64,000 nt of DNA from Aquilutibacter rugosus (GCF_036541335.1 NZ_JAZHBO010000001.1:868001-932000), one strand, 5' to 3'; shown: positions 36,665 to 46,341, counted from the first letter of the stretch. A program made the numbers and translations. The notes: a model not told the origin generated them from the sequence alone.

Positions 36665-37990
36665 ATGAGCAATGGTGTCGAGACACGGATATTGGCGGCC
36701 CGCATGGTGCAGGCCATTGTGTTCGATGGCCGTTCTCTAAAGGCGGTACTCAAGGAGTCACTGTCGCAACTGGACGATAGCCGCGATCGGGCGTTGGCCG
36801 AAGCCATCCTGATGGCTGTGGTGCGCAATGCACGCCGCTATGCTCTGGGGCTTGATTCGATGATGGCGCGACCTCTGGGTCGACGTGATACCGATCTGCG
36901 GTCCTTGCTCTATGTCGGCATGGCGCAGCTGCTGGAACTGCAGTTGCCCACTCATGCGGCATTGGCTACCACCGTCGATGCAGCACATGCCATGCGGCGC
37001 ACGCGACAGTCGGGCATGGTCAACGCAATCCTGCGTCGCCTGCAGCGCGAAGGCTTACCCGAACAGGACGCGATGTGGGAATGGCCTGATTTCCTGCGCA
37101 ATGCGGTCATAGAAGCGTATCCGGATCAGGCCGCCGAGGTATTTGCCCGCAGTGCGCAGCAAGCACCGCTGTTCCTGCGCGTCAACGCGCGGCGCGGCAC
37201 GCGTGCGGCCTACCTGCAACGCCTTGCGGATGCCGATATCGAAGCCCGGGCAGTGGCTGCTGATCCCTACGCCGTGCAACTGACGACATCCCTCTCCATG
37301 CAGCAGCTGCCGGGCTTTGCCGAAGGCGATGTCTCCGTCCAGGATCTGTCGGCGCAACTGGTGACGCCGCTGCTCGATGTCGAAGAGCACATGTCCGTAT
37401 TCGATGCGTGCGCAGCGCCCGGGGGCAAAACCGCATCGCTGCTGGAGCGTTTTGCTCCCAAGCGACTGGTTGCGACTGATAACAATGCGCGTCGCGTCCA
37501 GCAGATCCGCGAGACCTTGCAGCGCACGGTCGGCGACTTGCCCGGCGTCGAGGTGCTGCTTGAAGATGCGCGTAAGTTTGCCGACGGTAGGCACTTTGAT
37601 CGGATTCTGATGGATGCGCCGTGCTCGGGTACCGGTGTGGTGCGGCGTCAGCCCGATATTCTTCTGCATCGCCGTCCCGACGATTTAGAGGCATTGGTTA
37701 CGACGCAGCGGGAGCTGCTGAACCATGCCTGGAACTTGCTGCAACCCGGCGGCGTGCTGGTCTACGCCACGTGTTCGATTCTGCCGGCAGAAAATGCCGA
37801 GCAAATCGCTGCGTTCGTGCGCCGCCATGCCGATGCGAGCTGTGAGCCACCGTACGATGCCGATGTCTACGGCATGCCCATCCTGACCGAGGACCGGTAT
37901 TGCGGTCACCAGCGGCTACCCGGTGATCTGGATGCTGACGGCTTCTTTTACGCCCGGCTGCGCAAGAGCCATCCCGGAGAGGCTGCATGA
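36665..37990 (+). CDS. rsmB: 16S rRNA (cytosine-967-C5) methyltransferase RsmB (Sun)
   Basis: An N-terminal NusB-like RNA-binding domain (about 1-140) is followed by a SAM-dependent methyltransferase domain with DACAAPGGKTASLLE (SAM loop), DAPCSGTGVVRR (catalytic region, Cys) and YATCSILPAEN with the nucleophile Cys. Length 441 aa. It starts 7 bases after fmt. Its stop overlaps the following membrane glycosyltransferase start as ATGA. Confidence 0.96.
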   Translation: MSNGVETRILAARMVQAIVFDGRSLKAVLKESLSQLDDSRDRALAEAILMAVVRNARRYALGLDSMMARPLGRRDTDLRSLLYVGMAQLLELQLPTHAALATTVDAAHAMRRTRQSGMVNAILRRLQREGLPEQDAMWEWPDFLRNAVIEAYPDQAAEVFARSAQQAPLFLRVNARRGTRAAYLQRLADADIEARAVAADPYAVQLTTSLSMQQLPGFAEGDVSVQDLSAQLVTPLLDVEEHMSVFDACAAPGGKTASLLERFAPKRLVATDNNARRVQQIRETLQRTVGDLPGVEVLLEDARKFADGRHFDRILMDAPCSGTGVVRRQPDILLHRRPDDLEALVTTQRELLNHAWNLLQPGGVLVYATCSILPAENAEQIAAFVRRHADASCEPPYDADVYGMPILTEDRYCGHQRLPGDLDADGFFYARLRKSHPGEAA

Positions 37991-39708
37991 GTACAAATAA
38001 ACGGTATTCGGAGCGCACGCTGTTCTGGCTCTGTGCCACAGTGATTCTGTTTGTAGGGCTGGGCCTGCGCGACCCGTGGCCGGCCGATGAGCCGCGTTTC
38101 ATGCTCGTGGCCAAGCAGATGGTGGAGTCCGGCAACTGGCTGTTTCCCATGCGCGGCGACGAACTCTATCCCGACAAGCCGCCGGTGTTCATGTGGATCC
38201 AGGCGCTGCTGTATGGACTGACGGGCTCGGTGCGCATCGCGTTTCTGCTGCCCTCGTTGGTTTCTGGTCTGATCGTTTTGGGTCTGGTTCGGGATCTCGG
38301 CCGCCGACTGTGGTCGGACGCGTCGAGTTCCGTTTGGCATGTCGGCGCGATTGCCTCGTGGCTGCTGCTGTTTGCCGTCATGTTCACCTTTCAGTTCAAG
38401 CGGGCGCAGATCGATCCGCTGATCACGCTGTGGGTGACGATCGGTATCTGGGCGTTCCTGCGTCACTATCTCGAACGGCCATCGCTCGCCTTGTGGTGTC
38501 TGGCTTGGGCGGCATGCGGAATCGGCATCATCACCAAGGGTGTTGGCTTTTTGCCGTTGCTGGTCTTGCCAATTGCAGTGTGGGCCACGCGAGCACGTTG
38601 GCAGTCCATGGCGCCTTCGACCCGATCGCCGATGCGATGGCTGCTCGGTCCCGTGGCGTTGGTGGTGCCGATTGCCTTGTGGCTGATACCGATGGCAACG
38701 GTGGCCTACGGCGGCAATGATCCGATGTTCCGCGCCTACGCCGACAACATTCTGTTTAAGCAGACCGCCGGCCGTTATACCAATCCGTGGTTGCATCAGC
38801 AGCCGTGGTACTACTTCATTCAAGTGGTGCTTCTGCAATGGTTGCCAGTGAGTCTGGCTTTGCCGTTCGTGTGGCGCGACTGGCGCACGGCCTGGCAACA
38901 GCGCGATGCGCGCATTCTGCTGCCGCTGCTGTGGGTCGTGCTGGTAGTGATCTTTTTCAGCCTGAGCAAGGGCAAGCGCGAGGTCTATGTCCTGCCTGCC
39001 TTGCCGATGTTCTGTCTGGCGGTGGCCCCGTTCGTGCAACGCATGGCTGCCGGCAAGGGCTTGCCGCGTCTGGTGAGCGGCTTTAATGCCGTGCTGATTG
39101 CATTCCTGCTGTTGGGTGGCGCCGCGCTTGCATTCGGTTGGATGTCGCCTCCGAACACTTTGGCCGGTAACGCGGTCCCGATGGGATATGTGTTGCTGGC
39201 CTGCGGTGCGGCGGCGTTGGGCGGTAGTTTGTTGCTGCGTCGCCTGCACAGGTTCGCGCCATTGGCTGCGACCTTGTCGGCGCTGTGGATTGGACTAAGT
39301 CTGTTTGCATATCCCTTGCTCAATGACGACAGTTCGGCGCGGGGTCTGATGCGCGATGTCGCCGCACGCATTCCTGCTGATGCCGAATTGGGTCTGGTGG
39401 CATGGAAGGAACAGAACCTGCTGATGAGGCATAACCGCACGCGGACATTCGGCTTCCTACGGCCGCCGCTGGCGCAATGGCAGGATGCAGCAGCGTGGGC
39501 GCAGGAGCAGCCTTCGCGGCGTTGGTTGCTGAGTGAGCGCAAAGCCTTGCCGCAATGCATGCAGGGCGCGCAAGCCGATTTCATGGGTGTATACAACCGC
39601 CGTTACTGGTATCTGGTGCCGGCGACGCACGCTTGTGCGGCGAGCGCGCAGGAGATGCGCGATGTCGAGCTGGACCGCACCAAGGGTTTTGAAGGTGCAT
39701 TCGAATGA
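37987..39708 (+). CDS. ArnT-like membrane glycosyltransferase (PMT/GT83 superfamily)
   Basis: This 573-residue protein has about 12 hydrophobic segments and the early acidic motif DPWPADEPRF (residues about 29-38), typical of ArnT/PMT-type enzymes that use polyprenyl-phosphate sugars on the periplasmic side. YPDKPPVFMWIQA (about 60-72) also matches the family. The acceptor may be lipid A, but genes for Ara4N synthesis are absent here, so the sugar is unknown. It is coupled by 4-base overlaps both to rsmB upstream and to a GT4 glycosyltransferase downstream. Confidence 0.85.
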   Translation: MSTNKRYSERTLFWLCATVILFVGLGLRDPWPADEPRFMLVAKQMVESGNWLFPMRGDELYPDKPPVFMWIQALLYGLTGSVRIAFLLPSLVSGLIVLGLVRDLGRRLWSDASSSVWHVGAIASWLLLFAVMFTFQFKRAQIDPLITLWVTIGIWAFLRHYLERPSLALWCLAWAACGIGIITKGVGFLPLLVLPIAVWATRARWQSMAPSTRSPMRWLLGPVALVVPIALWLIPMATVAYGGNDPMFRAYADNILFKQTAGRYTNPWLHQQPWYYFIQVVLLQWLPVSLALPFVWRDWRTAWQQRDARILLPLLWVVLVVIFFSLSKGKREVYVLPALPMFCLAVAPFVQRMAAGKGLPRLVSGFNAVLIAFLLLGGAALAFGWMSPPNTLAGNAVPMGYVLLACGAAALGGSLLLRRLHRFAPLAATLSALWIGLSLFAYPLLNDDSSARGLMRDVAARIPADAELGLVAWKEQNLLMRHNRTRTFGFLRPPLAQWQDAAAWAQEQPSRRWLLSERKALPQCMQGAQADFMGVYNRRYWYLVPATHACAASAQEMRDVELDRTKGFEGAFE

Positions 39709-40895
39709 GCGATTCCATGGCTTCGATCAATACGGTAGATACCGAGCGCGGCATCCGGGTTCTGCATTTTGTGACCGGAGGATTCAGTGGTGGTGCGACG
39801 CAAGTGGCCGTGCAACTGGTCCGTGCGGCGCTGGAAGACAACGAGGTGGGCATGGAGCCCTTACTCGTACTGAACCGTAAGCGCCGAACACCGCCGGGTC
39901 GAATCGAAGAACTGCAGGCGCAAGGGGTGCCGTTGCGCACCGTGCAGGCATGGACGCATCGCGGTGTGATTGAACAGCTGGTAGCGATTTGCCGCGAGTT
40001 TGAGCCGGACGTACTGGTAGCGCACGGTTTTAGCGAACATATCTGGGGACGCATGGCTGCGGTACAGGCAGGCGTTCCGCGCATCGTGCACGTGGAGCAC
40101 AACACGCGCGAGCGATATACGCCGCGGCGTCTGGCGCAGACTCTTGCACTGGTTCCCGTCACCAACGCGTTTGTCGGCGTCTCGCAGGGAGTCCACGATA
40201 CCCTAATACAGATGGGCATGCCGGCCGATCGCACGGTGGCGATTCCGAACGGGATTGATCTGACGCCGTTCCGACGCGCTCTGGAAATTCCGTTTCATGA
40301 GCGCGAGCCGGGCATCGTGATGGTGTCCCGATTCTCGCGGCAAAAGGATCACGATTCGCTGATCCGGGCTCTGCACTTGCTCAAGCAGCGCGGACTGACG
40401 CCCACGGTGCATTTGGCAGGCGGCGGTGGTGACCGTCATCGGCGCCCGATTGAACGTCTGGTGCGCAAGTGCGGCCTACAGTCCCAGGTGATTTTCCATG
40501 GCATCCATCGCGATGTGCCTGGCCTGCTCAAGTCCAATCGGATCTGTGTGCTGTCCACGCACTGGGAGGGCATGCCTCTAGCGCTGCTCGAAGGCATGGC
40601 AGCCGGCAATGCCGTGGTCGCCAGTTATGTGCCGGGCGTCCGCGAGGTCATCACCAATGGCGTGACGGGTTTGCTGGTTGCCGAATCCGATCCGCATGCT
40701 TTGGCCGATGCATTGCAGGAAGTGCTGACGGATGTGCCCTTAGCGAGCCAGCTCGGTGTGAATGCTCACCATCAGGCGTTTCGTGAACATGGCCGTGATC
40801 GCATGACACGGCGTTACTCCGACCTGATCACCGATCTGTTTATTGCACCAAGCAAGGTGTCACGCAAATCCAGGGCGCGCTCGAACGGCAGGTAA
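39705..40895 (+). CDS. Family 4 (GT-B) glycosyltransferase
   Basis: This is a cytosolic retaining glycosyltransferase. The N-terminal VLHFVTGGFSGGATQVAVQL contains a glycine-rich donor loop; the C-terminal half has the GT4 pattern VSRFSRQKDHDSLIRAL, LAGGGGDRHRRPIE and STHWEGMPLALLEGMAAGNAVVAS with the E-x7-E. The donor and acceptor are unknown; neighbours suggest lipopolysaccharide or another envelope glycan. Its start overlaps the ArnT-like gene. Its last 82 bases overlap the convergent membrane protein gene (40814-40895), so the C-terminal FIAPSKVSRKSRARSNGR tail is encoded opposite the end of that gene. Confidence 0.9.
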   Translation: MSDSMASINTVDTERGIRVLHFVTGGFSGGATQVAVQLVRAALEDNEVGMEPLLVLNRKRRTPPGRIEELQAQGVPLRTVQAWTHRGVIEQLVAICREFEPDVLVAHGFSEHIWGRMAAVQAGVPRIVHVEHNTRERYTPRRLAQTLALVPVTNAFVGVSQGVHDTLIQMGMPADRTVAIPNGIDLTPFRRALEIPFHEREPGIVMVSRFSRQKDHDSLIRALHLLKQRGLTPTVHLAGGGGDRHRRPIERLVRKCGLQSQVIFHGIHRDVPGLLKSNRICVLSTHWEGMPLALLEGMAAGNAVVASYVPGVREVITNGVTGLLVAESDPHALADALQEVLTDVPLASQLGVNAHHQAFREHGRDRMTRRYSDLITDLFIAPSKVSRKSRARSNGR

Positions 40896-42406
40896 TCCAT
40901 CTGCAGCACGCCACGGCTGGCGCCGGGTGTGTCCATCACTAGTGAGGCCGTGCCGAATCGGCGATCGAGCGGATTGCGTTTGATGGAGACCACCTGGGCG
41001 CGACGGATCTCGGCAAGGTGCCACGTTTTTGAAATCCAGCCTTTGCGGATGCCAAAGCTCTGCGCATCGAGGCTGAAAGCGGCGTAACGCACGTTGTACC
41101 AGGATTGCGCGACGGCGACGAACAGCAGCATGACCAGGCTCGCCCAGTACAGTGGTGTATTGATGAAGAGGCGAGCAGGCTCCACGAAATGCGCAACGAT
41201 CTGTGTAGTGCACAGCACCGGCACGATGATCAGTGCCCATTCGGCCAGTTGACGCCACACATTACGCATAGAGACATGCTCCCATTGCCTGCCGTCGATA
41301 CGAATCGCGGGCGCGAGGTGCTCGATGATCTGTGCCACCTGGGCTGGCGTAGCAACCGGTAACAGATGATTGCTGACAGCTTTTGGCATGCCGTCTTCCG
41401 AGGTGCCGGATTCGCTGCCGGCCAATGTGTCTACATCTACAGTTCGGCGCTTGAGCAACCGATGCCAGATGGTCTCGCGAATACGAAAGGCCTGAATCCG
41501 GCTCTTGACGATGGCATCGTGCCAGCGGCTCAGCAAACCGCGCTCGGTCTGCAGGCGACGCGGCTGTTCAACGAGCTGAAAGTTGTAGTGCGTCCATAAC
41601 GCCAATACGATCGACAGCAACTTGACGAACACGACTACCAGCATCACCACGCTCAATGCCGCCATCAGCATCGCGGGCATCGAAAGGTGCGTGAAGCGAT
41701 CGACCTGACCGGTCAGATCCAGGCCTTTCAGTAGTCGCCGCAGCACAAATTCCCAGACATCATCCATAAACTGCGAGGCACCACCGACCGCCGCGCCCAA
41801 TACAATCAGGCCGCGGTTGGATACCAGGCCGTAACGGATCAGTTCGGCCAAGTTCATTCGCAGCAGCAGCGTTCCGCTAAGCGGTGCACTTGGCATGGGC
41901 TGGCCATCGGTAGCAGGCACACTCGCGACAATGCGACCTTGCGACTGCACTAACTCGGAGAGATTCACGGCATCGGCATAGCGCAGCACGTTGAGGATCG
42001 CTTCGGGCTTACGGCTGCCGGCGGACTCCAGTTCCACACGTGCGACTCCAAATGCGCGGTGTAGCGGATTCTGGATTAGCTTGACGTTCTGGATGCGGTT
42101 AAACGGAATGACTTTGGTTTCCTTGTCCCACATCCCCTGGCGCAGCAGCACTGCCTTCTGTGTCAGGTCCCAGCGCGTAAAGCGCAGCTGCCACCAGTTC
42201 AGAATCAGGATGGCCGCGAACACGGCGGCAATCAGCCATGCGCGATCACCGAAGCTGGTGGTTTTGCCCAATACGCCCGCTGCGAACAGTGCAGGGATCC
42301 ACTGCGGCAAACCGCGGATCACTGAAAACACCCACGAGTGCGGATACAGCGCGCGGGTCAGTTCCGGAATCGAGCCGGTCTGCGGGACCGGATGCGGAGT
42401 GCTCAC
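40814..42406 (-). CDS. Large bPH2 (DUF304) membrane protein, YdbT-like
   Basis: This 530-residue protein has three bPH_2 (bacterial PH-like) domains alternating with pairs of membrane helices. The domains have the pattern T-x-x-A-V-L-L-R-Q-G-x-x-x-x-x-T-K-V-I-P-F-N-R-I-Q-N-V (about residues 82-110), a second near 290-315, and a third near 435-460. It resembles YdbT of Bacillus, which works with YdbS in protection from cell-wall-active toxins in that species; the role in gram-negatives is not known. Its start overlaps the smaller bPH2 gene upstream by 4 bases. The 3' end overlaps the GT4 gene. Confidence 0.85.
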   Translation of the reverse strand: MSTPHPVPQTGSIPELTRALYPHSWVFSVIRGLPQWIPALFAAGVLGKTTSFGDRAWLIAAVFAAILILNWWQLRFTRWDLTQKAVLLRQGMWDKETKVIPFNRIQNVKLIQNPLHRAFGVARVELESAGSRKPEAILNVLRYADAVNLSELVQSQGRIVASVPATDGQPMPSAPLSGTLLLRMNLAELIRYGLVSNRGLIVLGAAVGGASQFMDDVWEFVLRRLLKGLDLTGQVDRFTHLSMPAMLMAALSVVMLVVVFVKLLSIVLALWTHYNFQLVEQPRRLQTERGLLSRWHDAIVKSRIQAFRIRETIWHRLLKRRTVDVDTLAGSESGTSEDGMPKAVSNHLLPVATPAQVAQIIEHLAPAIRIDGRQWEHVSMRNVWRQLAEWALIIVPVLCTTQIVAHFVEPARLFINTPLYWASLVMLLFVAVAQSWYNVRYAAFSLDAQSFGIRKGWISKTWHLAEIRRAQVVSIKRNPLDRRFGTASLVMDTPGASRGVLQMDYLPFERALDLRDTLLGAINRSVIRSE

Positions 42407-42900
42407 TCATCCACCCAGTCAATGCGTGCAGAAAGGTAGGCACGAATCGCTTCGGCGGTTTCGCTGTCCATGTTGCGCAGTTTGACGGACGAGTGCGAAG
42501 TGCCCGCGGTGTACACGGTCAGATTCGCCAGCTGACGCGCCCGCTGCCATGGTCCGCGCATCAGGTTGAGATGCTGGACGCGTTGAATCGGCATGCGGAC
42601 TTCGCGCTCCCACAGATGGCCGGAGCGCACGCCCAGGCCTTCGTCATCCAGACGCCAGCGAAAGTTGCGATGCGATTTGAGACCGCGAATCATACCGAAT
42701 CCGATTCCTGCCAGCGCAATACCGACGGCGATCGGTGCATACCAGTTCCAATCGGCGGCCATGACCAGCGGAATACCGGTAGCCATCGCTACCGCCACTG
42801 CAATGCCGCCATACAGCAGTACGTTGTCGAACAGAAACATGGCCTTGGCGCGTGCCGGCAAGGGTGTCCATTCGGGGCGGGGTAATTCCATTGCATCCAT
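42403..42900 (-). CDS. Small bPH2 (DUF304) membrane protein, YdbS-like
   Basis: This 165-residue protein has two N-terminal membrane helices (about 25-75) and one bPH_2 domain; R-W-R-L-D-D-E-G-L-G-V-R-S-G, then R-M-P-I-Q-R-V-Q-H-L is the family pattern. It is the partner of the larger YdbT-like protein and is translated in tandem with it (4-base overlap). Its ATG overlaps the stop of the lipid A acyltransferase as TGATG, so all three are one envelope unit. Confidence 0.85.
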   Translation of the reverse strand: MDAMELPRPEWTPLPARAKAMFLFDNVLLYGGIAVAVAMATGIPLVMAADWNWYAPIAVGIALAGIGFGMIRGLKSHRNFRWRLDDEGLGVRSGHLWEREVRMPIQRVQHLNLMRGPWQRARQLANLTVYTAGTSHSSVKLRNMDSETAEAIRAYLSARIDWVDE

Positions 42901-43811
42901 CAGTAGCAGTCCGGCCAGTAAGGGTTCTGGTCATCTATCTGTTTTGTAAAGCGTTTGTACGTCCACTGATACTGTCGAAAGTCACGACGTGCGATTCGTT
43001 CCACCGAGGCGTTGAGCGCCGCCACGGAGACATCGAGCTCGTTACTGTGGATGCCGTCGGCCGCCGGCTCGACATGAATCTCAAAGGTCGGGTTGTGCTC
43101 ATCCACACGTTCGCAGTACGCCATCAGTACCGGGACGCCGGTCTTGGCGGCCAAGCGTGAAAGCAGCGACATCGTCAGTGCGGGGTAGCCGAAAAACGGA
43201 GCGAACTCGCCTTCGCCAAGTTTCGGTTGCTGGTCCGGCAGGATGCCGACGACACCGCCATTTTTCAGCCATTTGAGTAAGGTACGGACGCCGGTAGGGC
43301 CATCGGCAGGCACTTGCGTCACGCGATCGACCTGATCCGCGCGCACGCGATTCAAGAACGCATCTACCGCAGGATGAGACGGCGGCGCATACAGAATTGC
43401 CAGCGGCGTGGTCTCGGCCAGCCACTGATTGAGCAGCTCCCAATTGCCGTAGTGGGGCGCGGCAACGATGACGCCGCGTCCGTCGGCAATGGCCTGCTGA
43501 AACAGCTCGGCGCCATGCACTTGCCGAATGCCCTTGAGATTCTGCGCTGCCGGTCGCGTCCAGACCCGCAGGGTTTCCAGTGCCTGCATCACCGTAGTCT
43601 GCAAAATGGCGATGGCGTCCCGGCGCTTGCCGGTTGCATCGCCGGCGGCGCCAATCAGTTCGAGATTGCGTACGGTAGCTCGGGCCATTCGCGAATTGCG
43701 CGCATACAGCTGCCGCCCCAGCACCATCGCGAAGGCATGCTGCAGCCGCCACGGTATACGGGCAATGCAAGCGGCAGCGACATAAAGCAAGCGGGCGATC
43801 AGAGTGTTCAC
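42900..43811 (-). CDS. Lipid A biosynthesis acyltransferase (LpxL/HtrB family)
   Basis: This inner-membrane-associated acyltransferase adds a secondary fatty acid to lipid A. It has one N-terminal hydrophobic segment, then the LPLAT active-site H-x4-E motif in APHYGNWELL, and a downstream GILPDQQP segment. The GTG at 43811 gives a normal 304-residue protein starting with a membrane anchor; the open frame to 43952 overlaps dtd antisense and is rejected. Whether it is LpxL- or LpxM-type is not decided. It is divergent from dtd. Confidence 0.92.
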   Translation of the reverse strand: MNTLIARLLYVAAACIARIPWRLQHAFAMVLGRQLYARNSRMARATVRNLELIGAAGDATGKRRDAIAILQTTVMQALETLRVWTRPAAQNLKGIRQVHGAELFQQAIADGRGVIVAAPHYGNWELLNQWLAETTPLAILYAPPSHPAVDAFLNRVRADQVDRVTQVPADGPTGVRTLLKWLKNGGVVGILPDQQPKLGEGEFAPFFGYPALTMSLLSRLAAKTGVPVLMAYCERVDEHNPTFEIHVEPAADGIHSNELDVSVAALNASVERIARRDFRQYQWTYKRFTKQIDDQNPYWPDCY

Positions 43812-43864
43812 TCGTCCAAGTGTAATGGCAGAATGAATACCAACTTGTGGATCCGGAGTCTCTG

Positions 43865-44305
43865 ATGCTGGCCTTAGTGCAGCGCGTGCAATCGGCGTCC
43901 GTTCGTGTCGAAGGCGCGACCGTGGGTGCCATCGGTCCGGGCGTGCTGGCATTGATCGGTTTCGAGCGTGGCGACGAGGCGTCGAGCCTGCCGCGTTTTC
44001 GCGATCGTCTGCTGGGCTATCGCCTGTTCAGCGACGAGGCCGGTCGCATGAACAAATCGCTGCTCGATACGGGCGGTCAGTTGCTGCTGGTCAGCCAGTT
44101 CACCCTGGCGGCCGACACCCGTAGCGGAATGCGGGCCAGCTTCACGCCGGCGGCCGAACCTGAACAGGCCCGCGACCTCTTCGACCAATTGGTGGCGATC
44201 TGTCGCGAAAAATTGCCCACAGGGGTGGAAATTGGGCAATTTGGTGCCCATATGGAAGTAAGCCTGGTCAATGACGGCCCGGTCACCTTCCTATTACGCC
44301 CCTGA
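43865..44305 (+). CDS. dtd: D-aminoacyl-tRNA deacylase
   Basis: This enzyme hydrolyses D-aminoacyl-tRNAs to keep D-amino acids out of proteins. It has the DTD motifs SQFTLAAD (near residues 75-82) and NDGPVTF with the Gly-cisPro element at the C-terminus. Length 146 aa, as in E. coli. CGGAG lies upstream of the ATG at 43865. It runs toward rpoD, 73 bases downstream. Confidence 0.96.
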   Translation: MLALVQRVQSASVRVEGATVGAIGPGVLALIGFERGDEASSLPRFRDRLLGYRLFSDEAGRMNKSLLDTGGQLLLVSQFTLAADTRSGMRASFTPAAEPEQARDLFDQLVAICREKLPTGVEIGQFGAHMEVSLVNDGPVTFLLRP

Positions 44306-44332
44306 GTCTGGCCTAGATGGCACCCCGGGCGG

Positions 44333-44338
44333 TATAAT
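44333..44338 (+). promoter_or_regulatory. Candidate -10 box of an rpoD promoter
   Basis: A perfect TATAAT lies 40 bases upstream of the rpoD ATG. The -35 region 17 bases upstream is not recognisable (GC-rich), so this may be activator-assisted, or rpoD may also be read from an upstream promoter. Confidence 0.4.
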
Positions 44339-44378
44339 AGGCGGTTCACTTGATTGTCTAATCGGGATTCCACGCCGC

Positions 44379-46250
44379 ATGGCCACCAATCGTCAAGCTC
44401 GTACCGAGGAAGTCCAACTGCTCGTCGCCAAGGGCGCAGAGCAAGGTTACCTCACCCACTCCGAAATTAACGACCTGCTGCCCGACGACGTCGTCGAGCC
44501 CGAGCAGCTCGAGGAAGTGCTTGGCGTTCTGTCCAGCCTGAACATTCAGGTGCTCGATGCACCGCCGGATGCCGATACGCTGTTGCTGTCCGATGGCGCC
44601 ACCGCGACCGAAGTCGATGAAACCGCTGCCGAAGAAGCTGCGGCTGCGCTGACCGGTCTCGATGCCGAGGGCGGTCGTACTACCGACCCGGTGCGCATGT
44701 ACATGCGCGAAATGGGCAACGTCGATCTGCTGACGCGCGAAGGCGAAATCGTCATTGCCAAGCGCATCGAAGAAGGTCTGGCCGAACTGCAGCAGGCGCT
44801 GGGCGAATTCCCCGGCACCATCGCGCAAGTGCTGGCCGATTACGATGCGTTCAAGGCCGGCGAAAAGCGTCTGGTCGAAGTCATCGTGGGCTTCCAGGAT
44901 CCGACTAGCGAGGCCGATTTGGCCGCTGCCGCTGCCGCCGCTGCGGCTGCCGCCGAAGCCACCGCCGCTGCCGCCGCCGCTGCCGGTGACGACGATGTTG
45001 ATGACACCGCCACAACTGCCGATGACACGCCGAGCGGTCCGGATCCGGAACAGGTTGCCAAGGCCATGTCTGACTTGGGTGAGCATTACGCCAAGTTCAT
45101 TAAGTCCTTCGAGAAGAACGGTTTTGATTCCAAGATCACGCTGAAAGAGCGCGCTGCAATGGCCGAGCTGTTTGCCACCTTTAAGTTGCCGCTCGCCTAC
45201 ACCGACGTGCTGGTCAATAACGTTCGTGATCAGCGCAAGGCCATCGAAGTCTGCGAAAAGCGCGTCATGGATTACGCCATTCGCGTCGCCAAGATGCCGC
45301 GTACCGATTTCGTCCGCACCTGGAAGGGCAACGCCACCAACCTGCATTGGGCCGATGATCTAATCAAGCGCAAGCAGAAGTGGTCGTCGTCACTGCGTGA
45401 TATCCGCGAGGACATTCTTGCCGAGCAGAACGCCATTATCGAAATCGAGCAGCGCATGCACGTCAACGTCGAGGAGCTGCAGCGCATTCTCAGCAAGCTC
45501 TTTGTCGGTGAGGAAAAAGCACGCCTGGCCAAGAAGGAAATGGTCGAGGCCAACCTGCGTCTGGTGATCTCGATCGCCAAGAAATATACCAATCGCGGTC
45601 TGCAGTTCCTGGATCTGATCCAGGAGGGCAATATCGGTCTCATGAAGGCCGTCGACAAGTTCGAATACCGCCGCGGTTACAAGTTCTCCACGTATGCCAC
45701 CTGGTGGATCCGTCAGGCCATTACGCGTTCGATCGCCGATCAGGCTCGCACCATTCGTATTCCGGTGCACATGATCGAAACGATCAACAAGCTCAACCGC
45801 ATCTCCCGCCAAATGCTGCAGCAGTACGGTCGTGAAGCCACGCCCGAAGAGCTCGCCAAGGAAATGGAGATGCCGGAAGACAAGATCCGTAAGGTCATGA
45901 AGATCGCCAAGGAGCCGATCTCCATGGAAACGCCGATCGGTGACGATGAAGATTCACATCTGGGTGATTTCATCGAGGACACCAACGTCGAGTCCCCGAT
46001 CGAAGCCACCACCAATATCAATCTGACCGAAACGGTTCGTGACGTGTTGGCCGGCCTGACCCCGCGCGAGGCCAAGGTGCTCCGCATGCGCTTCGGCATT
46101 GATATGAATACCGACCACACTCTCGAGGAAGTCGGTAAGCAGTTCGACGTCACCCGTGAGCGCATCCGTCAGATCGAGGCCAAGGCACTGCGCAAACTGC
46201 GTCATCCTAGCCGTTCCGAGCAACTGCGCTCGTTCCTCGATATCGAGTAA
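44379..46250 (+). CDS. rpoD: RNA polymerase primary sigma factor (sigma70)
   Basis: This is the housekeeping sigma factor. Region 1.1 is at the N-terminus, region 1.2 has TDPVRMYMREMG, a non-conserved region follows, region 2 has KFSTYATWWIRQAITR, region 3 and region 4 have TLEEVGKQFDVTRERIRQIEAKALRKLRHP. Length 623 aa. The non-conserved region carries a long alanine-rich stretch, about residues 185-205, followed by acidic DDDVDD and Thr-rich sequence. The ATG at 44379 (N-terminus MATNRQARTEEVQLL) fits; a longer frame from 44271 overlaps dtd. A strong terminator follows. Confidence 0.97.
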   Translation: MATNRQARTEEVQLLVAKGAEQGYLTHSEINDLLPDDVVEPEQLEEVLGVLSSLNIQVLDAPPDADTLLLSDGATATEVDETAAEEAAAALTGLDAEGGRTTDPVRMYMREMGNVDLLTREGEIVIAKRIEEGLAELQQALGEFPGTIAQVLADYDAFKAGEKRLVEVIVGFQDPTSEADLAAAAAAAAAAAEATAAAAAAAGDDDVDDTATTADDTPSGPDPEQVAKAMSDLGEHYAKFIKSFEKNGFDSKITLKERAAMAELFATFKLPLAYTDVLVNNVRDQRKAIEVCEKRVMDYAIRVAKMPRTDFVRTWKGNATNLHWADDLIKRKQKWSSSLRDIREDILAEQNAIIEIEQRMHVNVEELQRILSKLFVGEEKARLAKKEMVEANLRLVISIAKKYTNRGLQFLDLIQEGNIGLMKAVDKFEYRRGYKFSTYATWWIRQAITRSIADQARTIRIPVHMIETINKLNRISRQMLQQYGREATPEELAKEMEMPEDKIRKVMKIAKEPISMETPIGDDEDSHLGDFIEDTNVESPIEATTNINLTETVRDVLAGLTPREAKVLRMRFGIDMNTDHTLEEVGKQFDVTRERIRQIEAKALRKLRHPSRSEQLRSFLDIE

Positions 46251-46301
46251 TCTGCTCCGCAATTCGGCCGGTTGTCCTCTCGGCCGGTGATCAACGCCCG
46301 A

Positions 46302-46341
46302 CACGGCGGCTGAGAGTTTTCAGCCGCCGTGCTGCGTTTTT
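46302..46341 (+). terminator. Rho-independent terminator of rpoD
   Basis: A perfect 12-bp stem (46302-46313 with 46320-46331) with a 6-base loop is followed by CTGCG and five T. It separates rpoD from the exopolysaccharide operon. Confidence 0.9.

Noticed and set aside
37948..39249. A 433-codon minus-strand frame opposite the ArnT-like gene
   Set aside because: Gln/His/Arg-rich shadow of a membrane protein gene; no domain.
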